Below, piece after piece: positions 52,092-61,191 of a DNA stretch of 64,000 nt. Location: NCBI RefSeq assembly GCF_002086695.1, contig NZ_MVIH01000005.1, forward strand, positions 366,939-430,938. Reading direction: 5' to 3'. This stretch comes from Mycolicibacterium rhodesiae (GTDB taxonomy: Bacteria > Actinomycetota > Actinomycetes > Mycobacteriales > Mycobacteriaceae). The position numbers and the translations under genes are program-made. Under the pieces are notes generated by a model, which did not search any database, was not told where the DNA came from, and was given only the letters and a program-made list of their open reading frames with translations. Position 1 is the stretch's first letter, and the number at the start of each line of letters is the position of its first letter.

Positions 52092-53798
52092 GTGATCCCC
52101 ACCAGCCACAACACCGTCCCCACCGGGTTGACTATCGCCGACACCGAGGTAGACCTCCTGGTCGTGGGGTCGGGCACCGGGCTCGCCGCCGCCCTGGCCG
52201 CCCACGAGCGGGGGTTGTCGGTTCTCGTCGTGGAGAAGTCTTCGCGCGTCGGTGGGTCAACTGCACGATCGGGTGGGGCGCTCTGGCTGCCCGCCAGCCC
52301 GGTGATCACGGAATGCGGGGGTGTCGACACCGCGACTCGGGCCCAGACGTACCTCGACTCGGTGGTGGCGGACTCCGCACCCCAGGAGCGCTCGGCAGCG
52401 TATGTGAAGAATCTGCCGGCAACGGTCGAGATGCTTCGCCGCACAACTCCGATGAAGCTGTTCTGGGCCAAGGAATACTCCGACTATCACCCCGAAGCGC
52501 CGGGCGGCTCAGCTGCCGGACGAACGTGCGAGTGCCGTCCGCTCGACACCACGATTCTCGGCGAATATCTGCCCGACCTTCGTCCGGGCATCATGGAGGT
52601 CAGCATTCCGATGCCGACCACCGGCGCGGACTACCGCTGGATGAACCTCATGAGCCGGGTACCCCGCAAGGGGTTGCCCACCATTGTCAAGCGGCTCGCG
52701 CAGGGAGTCGGCGGGCTTGCGCTCGGGCGGCGCTACGCCGCCGGGGGTCAGGCCTTGGCGGCCGGCCTGTTCGCCGGTGCCATCCGTGCCGGCGTTCCGA
52801 TCTGGCTCGGCACCGCGCTGAAAGAGCTGACGACCGATGGCGGCCGGGTCACCGGCGCCGTCCTCGAACACTCCGGAAAAAGCGTTACCGTCGCCGCCCG
52901 ACGCGGCGTCGTACTCGCCGCTGGGGGATTCGACCACAGCATGGACATGCGGTGGAAGTTCCAATCCGAATCCCTCGGCCGAAACCTCAGTCTGGGTGCG
53001 GAATCCAATACCGGCGACGCGATCCGCATCGGCCAGGACGTGGGCGCGGACATCGCGCTGATGGATCAATCATGGTGGTTCCCTGCGGTCGCCCCCCTGC
53101 CGGACGCGGCGCCCGCGGTCATGTTGGCTGAGCGGTCGCTGCCCGGGTCGTTCATCGTCGACCAGAATGGCCGCCGGTTCGCAAACGAGTCCGCCGACTA
53201 CATGAGCTTCGGTCAACGTGTCCTGCAGCTGGAAGCCGCGGGAACCCCGGTAGAAAGTATGTGGATCGTCTTCGATCAGCAATACCGCAACAGTTACGTC
53301 TTCGCTGCCGAGCTGTTCCCCCGGATGCCGATCCCCCAGTCCTGGTATGACGCTGGAATCGCCGTTCGCGCAGATGATTTCAAAGATCTCGCCACGAAGA
53401 TGGGGGTGCCCGTCGATGACTTCTCCGCGACGGTGACCCGTTTCAACGAGAATGCGTTCGCCGGCGAGGATCCCGACTTCGAGCGCGGCCGCAGCGCATA
53501 CGACCGCTACTACGGCGACCCCACGATCACCCCGAACCCGAATCTGCGGCCGCTGGTCAAGGGACCGTTCTACGCGGTGAAAATGGTGCTCAGTGATCTC
53601 GGAACCTGCGGCGGTTTACGCGCCGACGACCGCGCTCGCGTGCTACGTGAGGACGGCACCGCCATCGATGGCCTGTACGCGATCGGCAACACGGCAGCCA
53701 ACGCATTCGGAAACACCTATCCCGGCGCGGGTGCGACGATCGCGCAAGGCCTGGTCTACGGCTACATCGCCGCCCAGGATGCCGCGGCGCGGTCCTAA
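52092..53798 (+). CDS. kstD: 3-ketosteroid delta-1-dehydrogenase (KstD)
   Basis: 568 aa from GTG 52092. FAD motif GSGTGLAAALAAHERG near 26-41, active-site region with SDYHPEAPGG, C-terminal GPFYAV, DLGTCGG and GNTAANAFGNTYPGAGATIAQG, the KstD flavin signature. Introduces the C1-C2 double bond of 3-ketosteroids; with C9 hydroxylation this aromatises ring A and opens ring B. Divergent from kshA, the classic partnership. It shares 4 bp of 3' overlap with the PadR gene. Longer than the two KstD-like copies elsewhere in the island. Confidence 0.92.
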   Translation: MIPTSHNTVPTGLTIADTEVDLLVVGSGTGLAAALAAHERGLSVLVVEKSSRVGGSTARSGGALWLPASPVITECGGVDTATRAQTYLDSVVADSAPQERSAAYVKNLPATVEMLRRTTPMKLFWAKEYSDYHPEAPGGSAAGRTCECRPLDTTILGEYLPDLRPGIMEVSIPMPTTGADYRWMNLMSRVPRKGLPTIVKRLAQGVGGLALGRRYAAGGQALAAGLFAGAIRAGVPIWLGTALKELTTDGGRVTGAVLEHSGKSVTVAARRGVVLAAGGFDHSMDMRWKFQSESLGRNLSLGAESNTGDAIRIGQDVGADIALMDQSWWFPAVAPLPDAAPAVMLAERSLPGSFIVDQNGRRFANESADYMSFGQRVLQLEAAGTPVESMWIVFDQQYRNSYVFAAELFPRMPIPQSWYDAGIAVRADDFKDLATKMGVPVDDFSATVTRFNENAFAGEDPDFERGRSAYDRYYGDPTITPNPNLRPLVKGPFYAVKMVLSDLGTCGGLRADDRARVLREDGTAIDGLYAIGNTAANAFGNTYPGAGATIAQGLVYGYIAAQDAAARS

Positions 53799-54457
53799 GA
53801 CTCTTCGGCGTCGGCTTTGCGTTCGATCTCGTACCAGTAGGCCGGATCGGGCCACGGAATCTTGCCGCCCTCGCCGACTTTCGGGAAATTGGCCTCGGCT
53901 TCATCGAGATCTTTGATCAGTCGCAAGGTCAATTCGCGCTCCGACTCGTAGTATCGGTCGGCCCAGTCCAGCGCGATCTTGGCGTACGCCCACGAGGGGT
54001 CGGCGGCGGCCCATCGAGCTTCCTTGGCGGCGTCGCGCTGCATCCTGTCGATGTAGGCGATGTGTTCCTGGAGCATGTGTTTGAGCGACGCCGGATCAGA
54101 CAGGTGCCCCAGCGTCACCCGCAGAATCGCGGGGTGCTTCAGGGACGGCGGCTCGACCGGGGCTTCCCGCGCCCACCGAGTGACCGCTTCCATGCCCGCA
54201 TCGGTGATCTTGTACAGACGGCGATTCCGGGTGCCTGCGCCGTCCACCCGGGACGTGAGCAGACCCACCTTCTCGAGCTTCTTGAGTTCTGAATAGATTT
54301 GACTGAAGGCTGGGCTGCCGTAGTAGTAGCGCATGCTCCAGTCGATCCACTTCCGGATGTCGTAACCCGACAGCTCCGTTTCGTATGAGAGCATCCCGAG
54401 CAACGCCCAGGCGGTCGCGGAGAGCGACGGCATGGCGCCAGTTTCGGGTTCGGTCAC
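53795..54457 (-). CDS. PadR family transcriptional regulator
   Basis: 220 aa from GTG 54457. N-terminal winged helix with LLGMLSYETELSGYDIRKWID...SQIYSELKKLEKVGLLTSR, then the C-terminal Vir-type helical domain with EHIAYIDRM. PadR proteins sense phenolic acids or other small molecules. A TACCCT box lies 6 nt before the GTG. Candidate regulator of kstD/kshA or the thioesterase; also a candidate reader of the shared 15-bp motif. Confidence 0.9.
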   Translation of the reverse strand: MTEPETGAMPSLSATAWALLGMLSYETELSGYDIRKWIDWSMRYYYGSPAFSQIYSELKKLEKVGLLTSRVDGAGTRNRRLYKITDAGMEAVTRWAREAPVEPPSLKHPAILRVTLGHLSDPASLKHMLQEHIAYIDRMQRDAAKEARWAAADPSWAYAKIALDWADRYYESERELTLRLIKDLDEAEANFPKVGEGGKIPWPDPAYWYEIERKADAEES

Positions 54458-54498
54458 CCGCTCAGGGTATCAACCCAGGTCATCGAAGTGCGCTTTCC

Positions 54499-54513
54499 TA
54501 CCGCTGGTCGGGA
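54499..54513 (+). promoter_or_regulatory. Candidate regulon operator, PadR/thioesterase divergent promoter
   Basis: TACCGCTGGTCGGGA, 9 of 10 arm positions match the consensus. Between starts 54457 and 54583. Confidence 0.45.
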
Positions 54514-54582
54514 TACCGCATTGCACAGCGAGCATTTCAGCCAGCAACGTAGAGGTGCAGTACCACGAGGGAGTGAAGTGCA

Positions 54583-55221
54583 ATGAGTCACGGTGAGCCG
54601 GACAACAAGATGCGAGCCGTCGACGTTGAACGGGGCGAAGCCGTTTTCGTACCCCTGACCCGGTCAGTCCGGCACCTCATCGATGCCACGATCCGCACCG
54701 AAGTCGATGACGAAACGGTCTTTGCGGCCCGCGCTCTGATCGAGAGGGCCACCGAACTTCTTGCCGCCCAGATGATCCCTGGCTCCTTCGGTGTGCACCC
54801 GACAACTGAGGGCGGCACGGTTGCGTGGGGCAACGTCGCCATCGGCATTCGCAATCCGGTCGCTCCCCCGCTGGTCATACACCAGGATGCGGACGGCTCG
54901 GTCCACACCGACGTAGACCTCGGTGCTGCTTGTGAAGGCCCTCCAGGACACGTCCACGGTGGGTTATGCGCTCTGATCCTCGACCACATGCTCGGTGCCA
55001 CCGCACATCAACCCGGGAACCCCGCCTTCACCGGCACGCTCACTGTTCGTTATGTGCAACCAACACGCCTCGGCCGCGTCCACGCCGAGGCTCGGGTAGA
55101 CCGTCACGAGGGCATCAAGACATTCGCTGTGGGCCATATTGCCGACGCCGACGGCACGATCACCGTGGAGGCGCATGGCGTGTTCATCCGCCCGAAGAAG
55201 ACCTCTGCGGGCGGAGGGTGA
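54583..55221 (+). CDS. PaaI family (hotdog) thioesterase
   Basis: 212 aa. Hotdog motif GPPGHVHGGLCALILDHMLG in the middle, as in acyl-CoA thioesterases of the PaaI/YbgC group. The preceding 100 residues look like an extra domain. Releases CoA from acyl or aryl thioesters; may recycle CoA when the pathway stalls. Confidence 0.85.
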   Translation: MSHGEPDNKMRAVDVERGEAVFVPLTRSVRHLIDATIRTEVDDETVFAARALIERATELLAAQMIPGSFGVHPTTEGGTVAWGNVAIGIRNPVAPPLVIHQDADGSVHTDVDLGAACEGPPGHVHGGLCALILDHMLGATAHQPGNPAFTGTLTVRYVQPTRLGRVHAEARVDRHEGIKTFAVGHIADADGTITVEAHGVFIRPKKTSAGGG

Positions 55222-55223
55222 CC

Positions 55224-55238
55224 GTCCGTTGAGTGGAC
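55224..55238 (-). promoter_or_regulatory. Candidate regulon operator, upstream of the secreted protein gene
   Basis: Minus strand GTCCACTCAACGGAC, 13 of 15 identical to the site at 43944; starts 2 nt after the thioesterase stop. It is nearly palindromic (GTCC/GGAC). Confidence 0.5.
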
Positions 55239-55322
55239 GATAGCGAGAACTCCGCCCCTCGCCGGTGTTAGCTTCGCGCACAATGCCCCTGGCACAGCAC
55301 CTGACCGGCGTTGAGGAGAATC

Positions 55323-55835
55323 ATGCGTGGATTGCGCACTGTCACAGGATGGTTGGTAGCCGCTGGTGCACTGCAGTGCGTTGGTGTCCCAGCTCCTGCC
55401 CGCGCGGCTGATGACTGGGGTCTCAACGGCACGTTCACGGCCACGTCGAATGGCGAATGGGCGAGGACCAACGATGTCTTCCACGACGAGAAATCGGTGC
55501 GATCCAGCTGGGTCATCGCCACCCGGTGCAGCTACCCCACCGAGTGCACCGGCACCGTTACCAGCGATGCGGGCTGGTCCGCGCCGATCTATCAAACCGG
55601 CGGGATGTGGTATGTCAAACGGACCGTGGCCAATTGGGAGCCGTGCCCCGATGGAACGGCAGCCGACGGCCTCCAGGTCTTCTGGTTTCAACCCATGACA
55701 CCCGGCGGTGAGGCCGGCGACCCCGACTCCACCACGCTGCTCGGCGAAGACCAGACGACCGGGCCCAGCGGGGCCTGTGGGCGCAGCCTGGCGCTGTTCG
55801 TCAACATGCCGTTCAAACTCGTCAAACAGCACTGA
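55323..55835 (+). CDS. Secreted protein with four cysteines, function unknown
   Basis: 170 aa from ATG 55323 (GAGGAG 5 nt upstream). N-terminal signal peptide about 28 residues ending A-R-A, then a compact domain with Cys in TRCSYPTEC, EPCPDG and GACGRS, suggesting two disulphides. Resembles small exported mycobacterial proteins; no name assigned. Stops 22 bp from the convergent mceF. Confidence 0.7.
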   Translation: MRGLRTVTGWLVAAGALQCVGVPAPARAADDWGLNGTFTATSNGEWARTNDVFHDEKSVRSSWVIATRCSYPTECTGTVTSDAGWSAPIYQTGGMWYVKRTVANWEPCPDGTAADGLQVFWFQPMTPGGEAGDPDSTTLLGEDQTTGPSGACGRSLALFVNMPFKLVKQH

Positions 55836-55857
55836 CGCGCGCCCGCGGGCCGGAGCC

Positions 55858-57402
55858 TCACGTGGTCGGCAGCAGATCCTTCCACGAACGGGCGCCCCCA
55901 GGCGCGACCAGATCTGATTGCTGGAACACCGCCCCCACCGGCGTGACGTACTGCCCGGTCTTCGGGTTGTACCGAGTGACGGCAACCGATGGTCCGGGTC
56001 CTGGGCCGGGGCGCAATGCGCTCGGTGCGACCGACGATGCGTCGTCGGGAGGCATCGGTGCCTGCGGAGCTGCGGGCGGAGCCGCCGGTGGTGCCGGCGT
56101 GCCCTGTAATGGGCCGAAGATGTTGTCCGAGTACGTGGTCCGGTCATCGGGCGGGATCCCCTGCGCGAGGAGGTTCGGATCGATCGGGTAAGCACCGGTC
56201 GCATGCTGGCGCATCGCCAGCGGCTCGTAAGGCTGGTCGCTGTTGCAGATCTCCACCGTCGGAGCGCGCTTTCCCGGCTTGCCCATGCATGGGTAGTTAC
56301 GGGCGCCGCGAACACCGATGGGTGAATCCTGCGGTAGCTTGCAGTAGAGCCCATCCGGCGTGTCCACATCGGACAGATCCTCCGGCGACCGCCACGAGCT
56401 CGGCGGTAAGAATCCCACGCTGCAGGCGGGCGGATCATTCATCACCACAGTGAAGTCGCCAAGTGACATGCCGGTGGGATTACGCGGCCCCCCGCCCATC
56501 GATTGGGTGGCGGCGATATCGGGCGGCAGCAACACCAGCAACTGTTCCAGAGAAGCGTGATAAGTCACGGCTACCTGGCTGATGGTGGTGAGGTTGGCCA
56601 ACAGTACCGGCAGAGTCGGCTTTATCTGGTTGAGCAATCGGGAGGCCTCATCAGCAGCACCCGGACCATTCGCCAGCAGACCCCGCACCTGCGGGTCGTT
56701 GTCCGCCAGTTGCCCGGTGACGCCCGCGACGCTGTGCGCCCATGTCCGGATGGCATCGGTAGATGCCAGTTGGCCGTCCAGCAGCGGGCGGCCGTCGTCG
56801 ACCAAGGTGCGGAGCCGGTCGGCGGAGCCGTTGAAGTCGGCGGCCAGCCGCGAGGACGAATCCATCAGCGTGCTCAGATCGTCGGCCGACCCCTTCAGTC
56901 CCTCGAACGAGTGGTCCAGCAGATCCCCGAGCCGCTGTTTGGGAATGCTCTTCAAAAGTGCACTCGCCTGATCGAGCATCGGGCCGACCGCCTGCGGAAC
57001 AGTCACATTCTTGGCCGCAATCACCGACCCGTCCCGCAGATAGGGGCCTGATGCGCTGCGCGGCACCAGATCCACGTACTGCTCTCCGACTGCCGAGACG
57101 CTGAGAACTCGTGCCTGGACGTCGGCGGGCACCTGCGGTGAAGTGTCGAGCATCAAGGTCGCTTCGGCCCCTTGTTCAGTGGCTTGTACGTCGGTGACTT
57201 TGCCAAGCTGCACGCCACGGTAGGTGACGTTCGAAAACCGGTACAGGCCACCGGTTTCGGGCATCTCCAGCTTCACCGTCATCTTGCCGATACCCAGCAG
57301 AGTGGGAACCTGCAGATACACCAAGACCATGACCGCGACCGAGACGATCGAGGCGACGGTGAAGATGATCAGCTGATTGCGGATGAATCGCGTCAACATC
57401 AC
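55858..57402 (-). CDS. mceF: MceF, mammalian-cell-entry family protein
   Basis: 514 aa. N-terminal transmembrane helix (about 10-34) then the MCE/MlaD domain (LEMPETGGLYRFSNVTYRGVQLGKVTDV), a long alpha-helical middle and a Pro/Ala-rich C-terminal tail (RPGPGPGPS). Part of the ABC-type lipid import complex across the cell envelope. ATGA overlap with mceE. No mce-associated (mas) gene follows, unlike the mce1-4 operons. Confidence 0.93.
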   Translation of the reverse strand: MMLTRFIRNQLIIFTVASIVSVAVMVLVYLQVPTLLGIGKMTVKLEMPETGGLYRFSNVTYRGVQLGKVTDVQATEQGAEATLMLDTSPQVPADVQARVLSVSAVGEQYVDLVPRSASGPYLRDGSVIAAKNVTVPQAVGPMLDQASALLKSIPKQRLGDLLDHSFEGLKGSADDLSTLMDSSSRLAADFNGSADRLRTLVDDGRPLLDGQLASTDAIRTWAHSVAGVTGQLADNDPQVRGLLANGPGAADEASRLLNQIKPTLPVLLANLTTISQVAVTYHASLEQLLVLLPPDIAATQSMGGGPRNPTGMSLGDFTVVMNDPPACSVGFLPPSSWRSPEDLSDVDTPDGLYCKLPQDSPIGVRGARNYPCMGKPGKRAPTVEICNSDQPYEPLAMRQHATGAYPIDPNLLAQGIPPDDRTTYSDNIFGPLQGTPAPPAAPPAAPQAPMPPDDASSVAPSALRPGPGPGPSVAVTRYNPKTGQYVTPVGAVFQQSDLVAPGGARSWKDLLPTT

Positions 57403-58625
57403 TGACCACCCTCGTTGTGCGGTGCCGTGCTCGGATCAGGACCCGGTTGCGGTCCCGTCGGTTCCGGAGGCCCGGGGTCGACCAATGGCGGAATCGCCGC
57501 GATCTCAGACGGTTTGGGCGTCAGCGGCGCGTTGAGCGGATCGTAGGTATAGGTCGCATACCACGGATCACCGGGCGCGGGAACCAGTTTGGCGCCTTCT
57601 TGGCCCCACCGGGTGCCCAGGAACAAAGTGCGCTTGAGCCGCGGGATGGTGAAGTCGAACACGATGAACTGGTTCATGTAGTCACCCCGGATGGCCCGGT
57701 CGATGAAGTTCTGCGTATACGGGAATGTCGTCGCGTAGGCCAGCACGGTGTCGAGCTTGGGACCCACATCGGCCAGGGACCGCAAGGTGGGTTCGAGATT
57801 TTTCAAGTCGCGCACCAGGTCTGCCTGGGTATCGGAGATCAGGCCGGTGGCCAGATCGCTGAAGGTGCGGAACTTATCCAGCGCGGTCGTGATCTTCGGT
57901 TGCTCCTTGATCAGGATCTCCAGTGCCGGCGGGATGCGCTTGAGCGCCTCGGTCAGCACATCACGCTGGCCGGCGAACACATCTGCCAGCCGATTCAGTG
58001 AAGCGATGGAGGCGTTGATGCTGTCGCGTTGGTCGGCGAGCATCCCGACGAAATCGTTGAGTCGCCCCAGCAAGTCGCGGATCTGGTCTTGGCGACCGTT
58101 GAGGGCGCTGTTGAATTCGTGGACGATGTCGCCGATCTGGCCCAGGCCACCCCCGTTGACAACCACCGACAGCGCCGACAACGTCTGCTCGGTCGAGGGA
58201 TACGTCGAGGAGCGGTTGAGGCCGAGGGTGGCACCCGGCTGCAGGCTGCCGGCCGGCGGCTGGCCGAGCGGCGGATTCAGAGCCAGATGCATCGATCCCA
58301 GCAGGCTGGTCTGCCCGACCACGGCCACCGCGTTGGCCGGCACGACCACACCGGGATTGACCGACACCTCGACGTCGGCATGGCCGTCGCGGGCCCGCAT
58401 CTTGCCGACGCTCCCGACCACGACATCGCCGATGAGCACCGGTGAATTCGATTCCAGCGTGCCCACGTTGGCCAGCTCGACGTGATACGTGGTCGCACCC
58501 GACCCGCGGCCTGCTGTGCCCGGCAGAGGCTGCGAATTGAGTCCGCCGAAGGCGCACCCGCTCACGCTCACCGCCACACACGATGCCACCACCGCGAGGT
58601 GGCGTAGCGAATGATCTCGAATCAT
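57399..58625 (-). CDS. mceE: MceE lipoprotein (LprN-like)
   Basis: 408 aa. Signal peptide with lipobox V-S-G-C24, so the mature protein is lipidated. MCE domain (YHVELANVGTLESNSPVLIGDVVVGSVG) at about 45-130, coiled-helical region, and a proline-rich tail (PPEPTGPQPGPDPS). Overlaps both mceD and mceF by 4 nt. Standard position for the MceE lipoprotein. Confidence 0.93.
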   Translation of the reverse strand: MIRDHSLRHLAVVASCVAVSVSGCAFGGLNSQPLPGTAGRGSGATTYHVELANVGTLESNSPVLIGDVVVGSVGKMRARDGHADVEVSVNPGVVVPANAVAVVGQTSLLGSMHLALNPPLGQPPAGSLQPGATLGLNRSSTYPSTEQTLSALSVVVNGGGLGQIGDIVHEFNSALNGRQDQIRDLLGRLNDFVGMLADQRDSINASIASLNRLADVFAGQRDVLTEALKRIPPALEILIKEQPKITTALDKFRTFSDLATGLISDTQADLVRDLKNLEPTLRSLADVGPKLDTVLAYATTFPYTQNFIDRAIRGDYMNQFIVFDFTIPRLKRTLFLGTRWGQEGAKLVPAPGDPWYATYTYDPLNAPLTPKPSEIAAIPPLVDPGPPEPTGPQPGPDPSTAPHNEGGQ

Positions 58626-60097
58626 GATGGTGGCGTTCCTTCAACGGCTTCATTGGGTTGCGGCGGCGCCGGAAGTGCCTCGGCCGGGAGCAACATGCCC
58701 TGCAGGTTCGACGGCGGCGGCGCGGCAGGCGAGGACACGACACCCGGTGGGACCGGCGCGCCCGGGTACAGAGCCGGCTGCGGATCGGCCGGAAGACCGT
58801 TGGGTGCATACGATCCCGCCGGACCCGGTGGGGTCCCCCATCCAGGAGGCGCAGGAACATCACCGTGGTATCCGGTGTAGGCCGACACACTCGGCGGAAT
58901 CTCGGCAGGCGACGCAGACGCACCCGAACCCCCCGGCGCCAGTTGCGGTTCCGAGTACACCAAGTTCTCCGGGCTCGGCGACTTGCCAAGGTAGGCATTG
59001 AACGGGAACGGCAGGTAGTTGAAGTTCAGCAGGCGCAGTGCCGGCCCGAGATACTGCGCGCACAATTTGCCGGTCTCCGACGCGGTCGCGTTGCTGACCG
59101 CACCGATGGCCGAACAGATCACCTGCACCGGGTTGGAGAAGTTGGCCAGCGCGAACGCGCCGATACCGCTGCCGGTGTCGGGGTTGTAGATGTTGTAGCT
59201 GTTCCCGATCGCGTTGGGCGCCACGTGAAGCACGTTCTCCAACGCTGTCTTGTTGTCGGCTACCTTGCGGGTCACATCGCCCAGTCGCTGAATCTGCTCG
59301 GCAGTTTGGTCCCGGCTGCCTGCAATGAAACGTTGGACGTCGACCACCGCGCCGGACAGATCGGTCAGGGCGGCATCCAGATCCGAACGGCTGCCGTCCA
59401 CGACGCTGCTCACACTGGCCAGCCGATTCTGAAATTGGACGATCTGGGTGTTGCTGTCGCGCAGCGCGGTGACGAACGTCTGCAGATTCTTGATGATGTC
59501 GGCGATGTTGCCGCTGTGGTTGGCCAGGATACGGCTGACGCCGGCCAGCTGGGCGATGGTTTGGCGCAGCTTGTCGCCATTGCCGTCGAGCGCCGTGGCG
59601 GCGGTGTCGATGAAGCGCGCAACCGACGTGCTCGACGCGTCGTTGGCCGGCCCGAGGTCGGTGGCCAGTCGCATCAGCTGGGTCTTGACCTCGTCCCATT
59701 CCACCGGGATCGCCGTGCGGTCCAAGCCGATCACCGCGCCGTTTGCCATGGTGGGACCACTGCCCCGGTATGACGGCGCAAGTTGGACGAAGCGGGCACC
59801 AACGAGGTTCTGGGCGACGATGAGCGCCTTGCCATCAGCTGGGATCGACACCCCATGGTCGATGTCGAGTATCACTTTGGCCTGAGTTGGTTCGGCCTCG
59901 ATGGACTTGATGGTGCCGACTTTGACACCCGAGACACGGACGTCATCGCCGGGGTAGATCGCGGTGGCGCTGGTGAAATACGCGGTGATCGTGGTTGGTT
60001 TCACCACCGACTGGCGAATCAGCACGGCGACGCCGGCGACCAGCAGCACCGCCAGCACCGCAGCGGCGCCGACGGTAACTCGCTTGCGAGATGTCAT
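58622..60097 (-). CDS. mceD: MceD, mammalian-cell-entry family protein
   Basis: 491 aa from ATG 60097 (ATGA overlap with mceC; ATG 60109 also in frame). Transmembrane helix about 8-28, MCE domain (TAYFTSATAIYPGDDVRVSGVKVGTI) about 35-125, long helical rod, and a Pro/Ala/Gly-rich C-terminal tail of about 90 residues. Subunit of the lipid-transport rod. Confidence 0.93.
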   Translation of the reverse strand: MTSRKRVTVGAAAVLAVLLVAGVAVLIRQSVVKPTTITAYFTSATAIYPGDDVRVSGVKVGTIKSIEAEPTQAKVILDIDHGVSIPADGKALIVAQNLVGARFVQLAPSYRGSGPTMANGAVIGLDRTAIPVEWDEVKTQLMRLATDLGPANDASSTSVARFIDTAATALDGNGDKLRQTIAQLAGVSRILANHSGNIADIIKNLQTFVTALRDSNTQIVQFQNRLASVSSVVDGSRSDLDAALTDLSGAVVDVQRFIAGSRDQTAEQIQRLGDVTRKVADNKTALENVLHVAPNAIGNSYNIYNPDTGSGIGAFALANFSNPVQVICSAIGAVSNATASETGKLCAQYLGPALRLLNFNYLPFPFNAYLGKSPSPENLVYSEPQLAPGGSGASASPAEIPPSVSAYTGYHGDVPAPPGWGTPPGPAGSYAPNGLPADPQPALYPGAPVPPGVVSSPAAPPPSNLQGMLLPAEALPAPPQPNEAVEGTPPS

Positions 60098-61191
60098 GGC
60101 TGTCCCCATCGCTGAGCGGGCTGAGGTATTCCGTTGCGGGGGAAGGGGAATTCCGCCCTGGGGCCCGCATTGTCCGACGGCTGCCCCGCATCGGTGCCGC
60201 GGCGGAAGCCCAGCGCGTAGTCCAGGAAAGGCTGCAGGGTTTGGGCCGGCAGCAGGTTGCCGACAAAGGCGTTGTAGTAAAAGCCGTTGTTGACAGCCTC
60301 CGCCTGGGTCAACTGATACTTCGCCAATCCGTTGAGCGCCTTGACAATATTGTCGTTGTTCTTCTGCAACATGGCGGTCACTGAGTTGATCTTCTCCAGT
60401 GCCGGCGCGAGTGTCTTCTCGTTGTCGTGCACCATTCCGCTGATCTGTTTGGACAACGCGGAGGTGTTGGTCAGCAGATTCACCAAGGCGTAACGCCGCT
60501 GATCCAACACCCCGAACAGGTCGTTGGCATTGAGAAGTAGGGTGTTGACCTGCTCGCTGCGCTGCGAGAGAACGCCGGTGACCTTCGAGGCGCTGTCGAG
60601 CAGTCCCGCCAGCGAGTCGTTACGTTCGTTCAGCATCCGCGACAGTGCACTCACACCGTCAAACGTCGGACCCAGCTGCGGGGTGACGCGATCCAGAGTG
60701 TCCGACAACGTATCCAAGGCTTGGTTCAGCGTCGCGGTGTTCGTGTCGGCGGTATTGGCCGTGAAATCGTTCACCGAATCGGTGAGCGAATAGGGAGATC
60801 CGGTGCGTGACAGCGGAATGACGTCAGACGAGCGTAACTTCCCGGTTCCACTGGGCTCGAGGGTCAACACCCGCTGGCCCAGCAGCGTTCCGGTGCGGAT
60901 GTGCGCGGTGGTCTCCGCACCCAACCGCACCGTGCCGTTGACCATGAAGGTCACCAGGGCGTCGCCACGCATCAACGACACCTCCGAGACAGTGCCGACC
61001 TTGATGCCTGCGACAACGACATCGTTGCCCGCTGCCAGACCGCCTGCTTCAGCGAACACCGCCTGATGCCGAATTGCGCTGGCCCAGGTCATCATTCGCT
61101 CGGGTTGCAACCCCACGACGATGACGAGAATGATCAGGACGAGGCCGATGAAGCCCGCCCGTATCAGCGAGGATCCACGGTATTTGAGCAT
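60094..61191 (-). CDS. mceC: MceC, mammalian-cell-entry family protein
   Basis: 365 aa from ATG 61191 (TAATG overlap with the mceB stop). Transmembrane helix about 10-28; MCE domain (AVFAEAGGLAAGNDVVVAGIKVGTVSEV); helical middle. It lacks the long proline-rich tail of some MceC proteins, ending shortly after NAGPRAEFPFPRNG. Confidence 0.93.
   Translation of the reverse strand: MLKYRGSSLIRAGFIGLVLIILVIVVGLQPERMMTWASAIRHQAVFAEAGGLAAGNDVVVAGIKVGTVSEVSLMRGDALVTFMVNGTVRLGAETTAHIRTGTLLGQRVLTLEPSGTGKLRSSDVIPLSRTGSPYSLTDSVNDFTANTADTNTATLNQALDTLSDTLDRVTPQLGPTFDGVSALSRMLNERNDSLAGLLDSASKVTGVLSQRSEQVNTLLLNANDLFGVLDQRRYALVNLLTNTSALSKQISGMVHDNEKTLAPALEKINSVTAMLQKNNDNIVKALNGLAKYQLTQAEAVNNGFYYNAFVGNLLPAQTLQPFLDYALGFRRGTDAGQPSDNAGPRAEFPFPRNGIPQPAQRWGQP

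Noticed and set aside
55836..55857. Terminator between the secreted protein and mceF
   Set aside because: The 22-bp gap is GC-rich but shows no clear stem with a T-tail.
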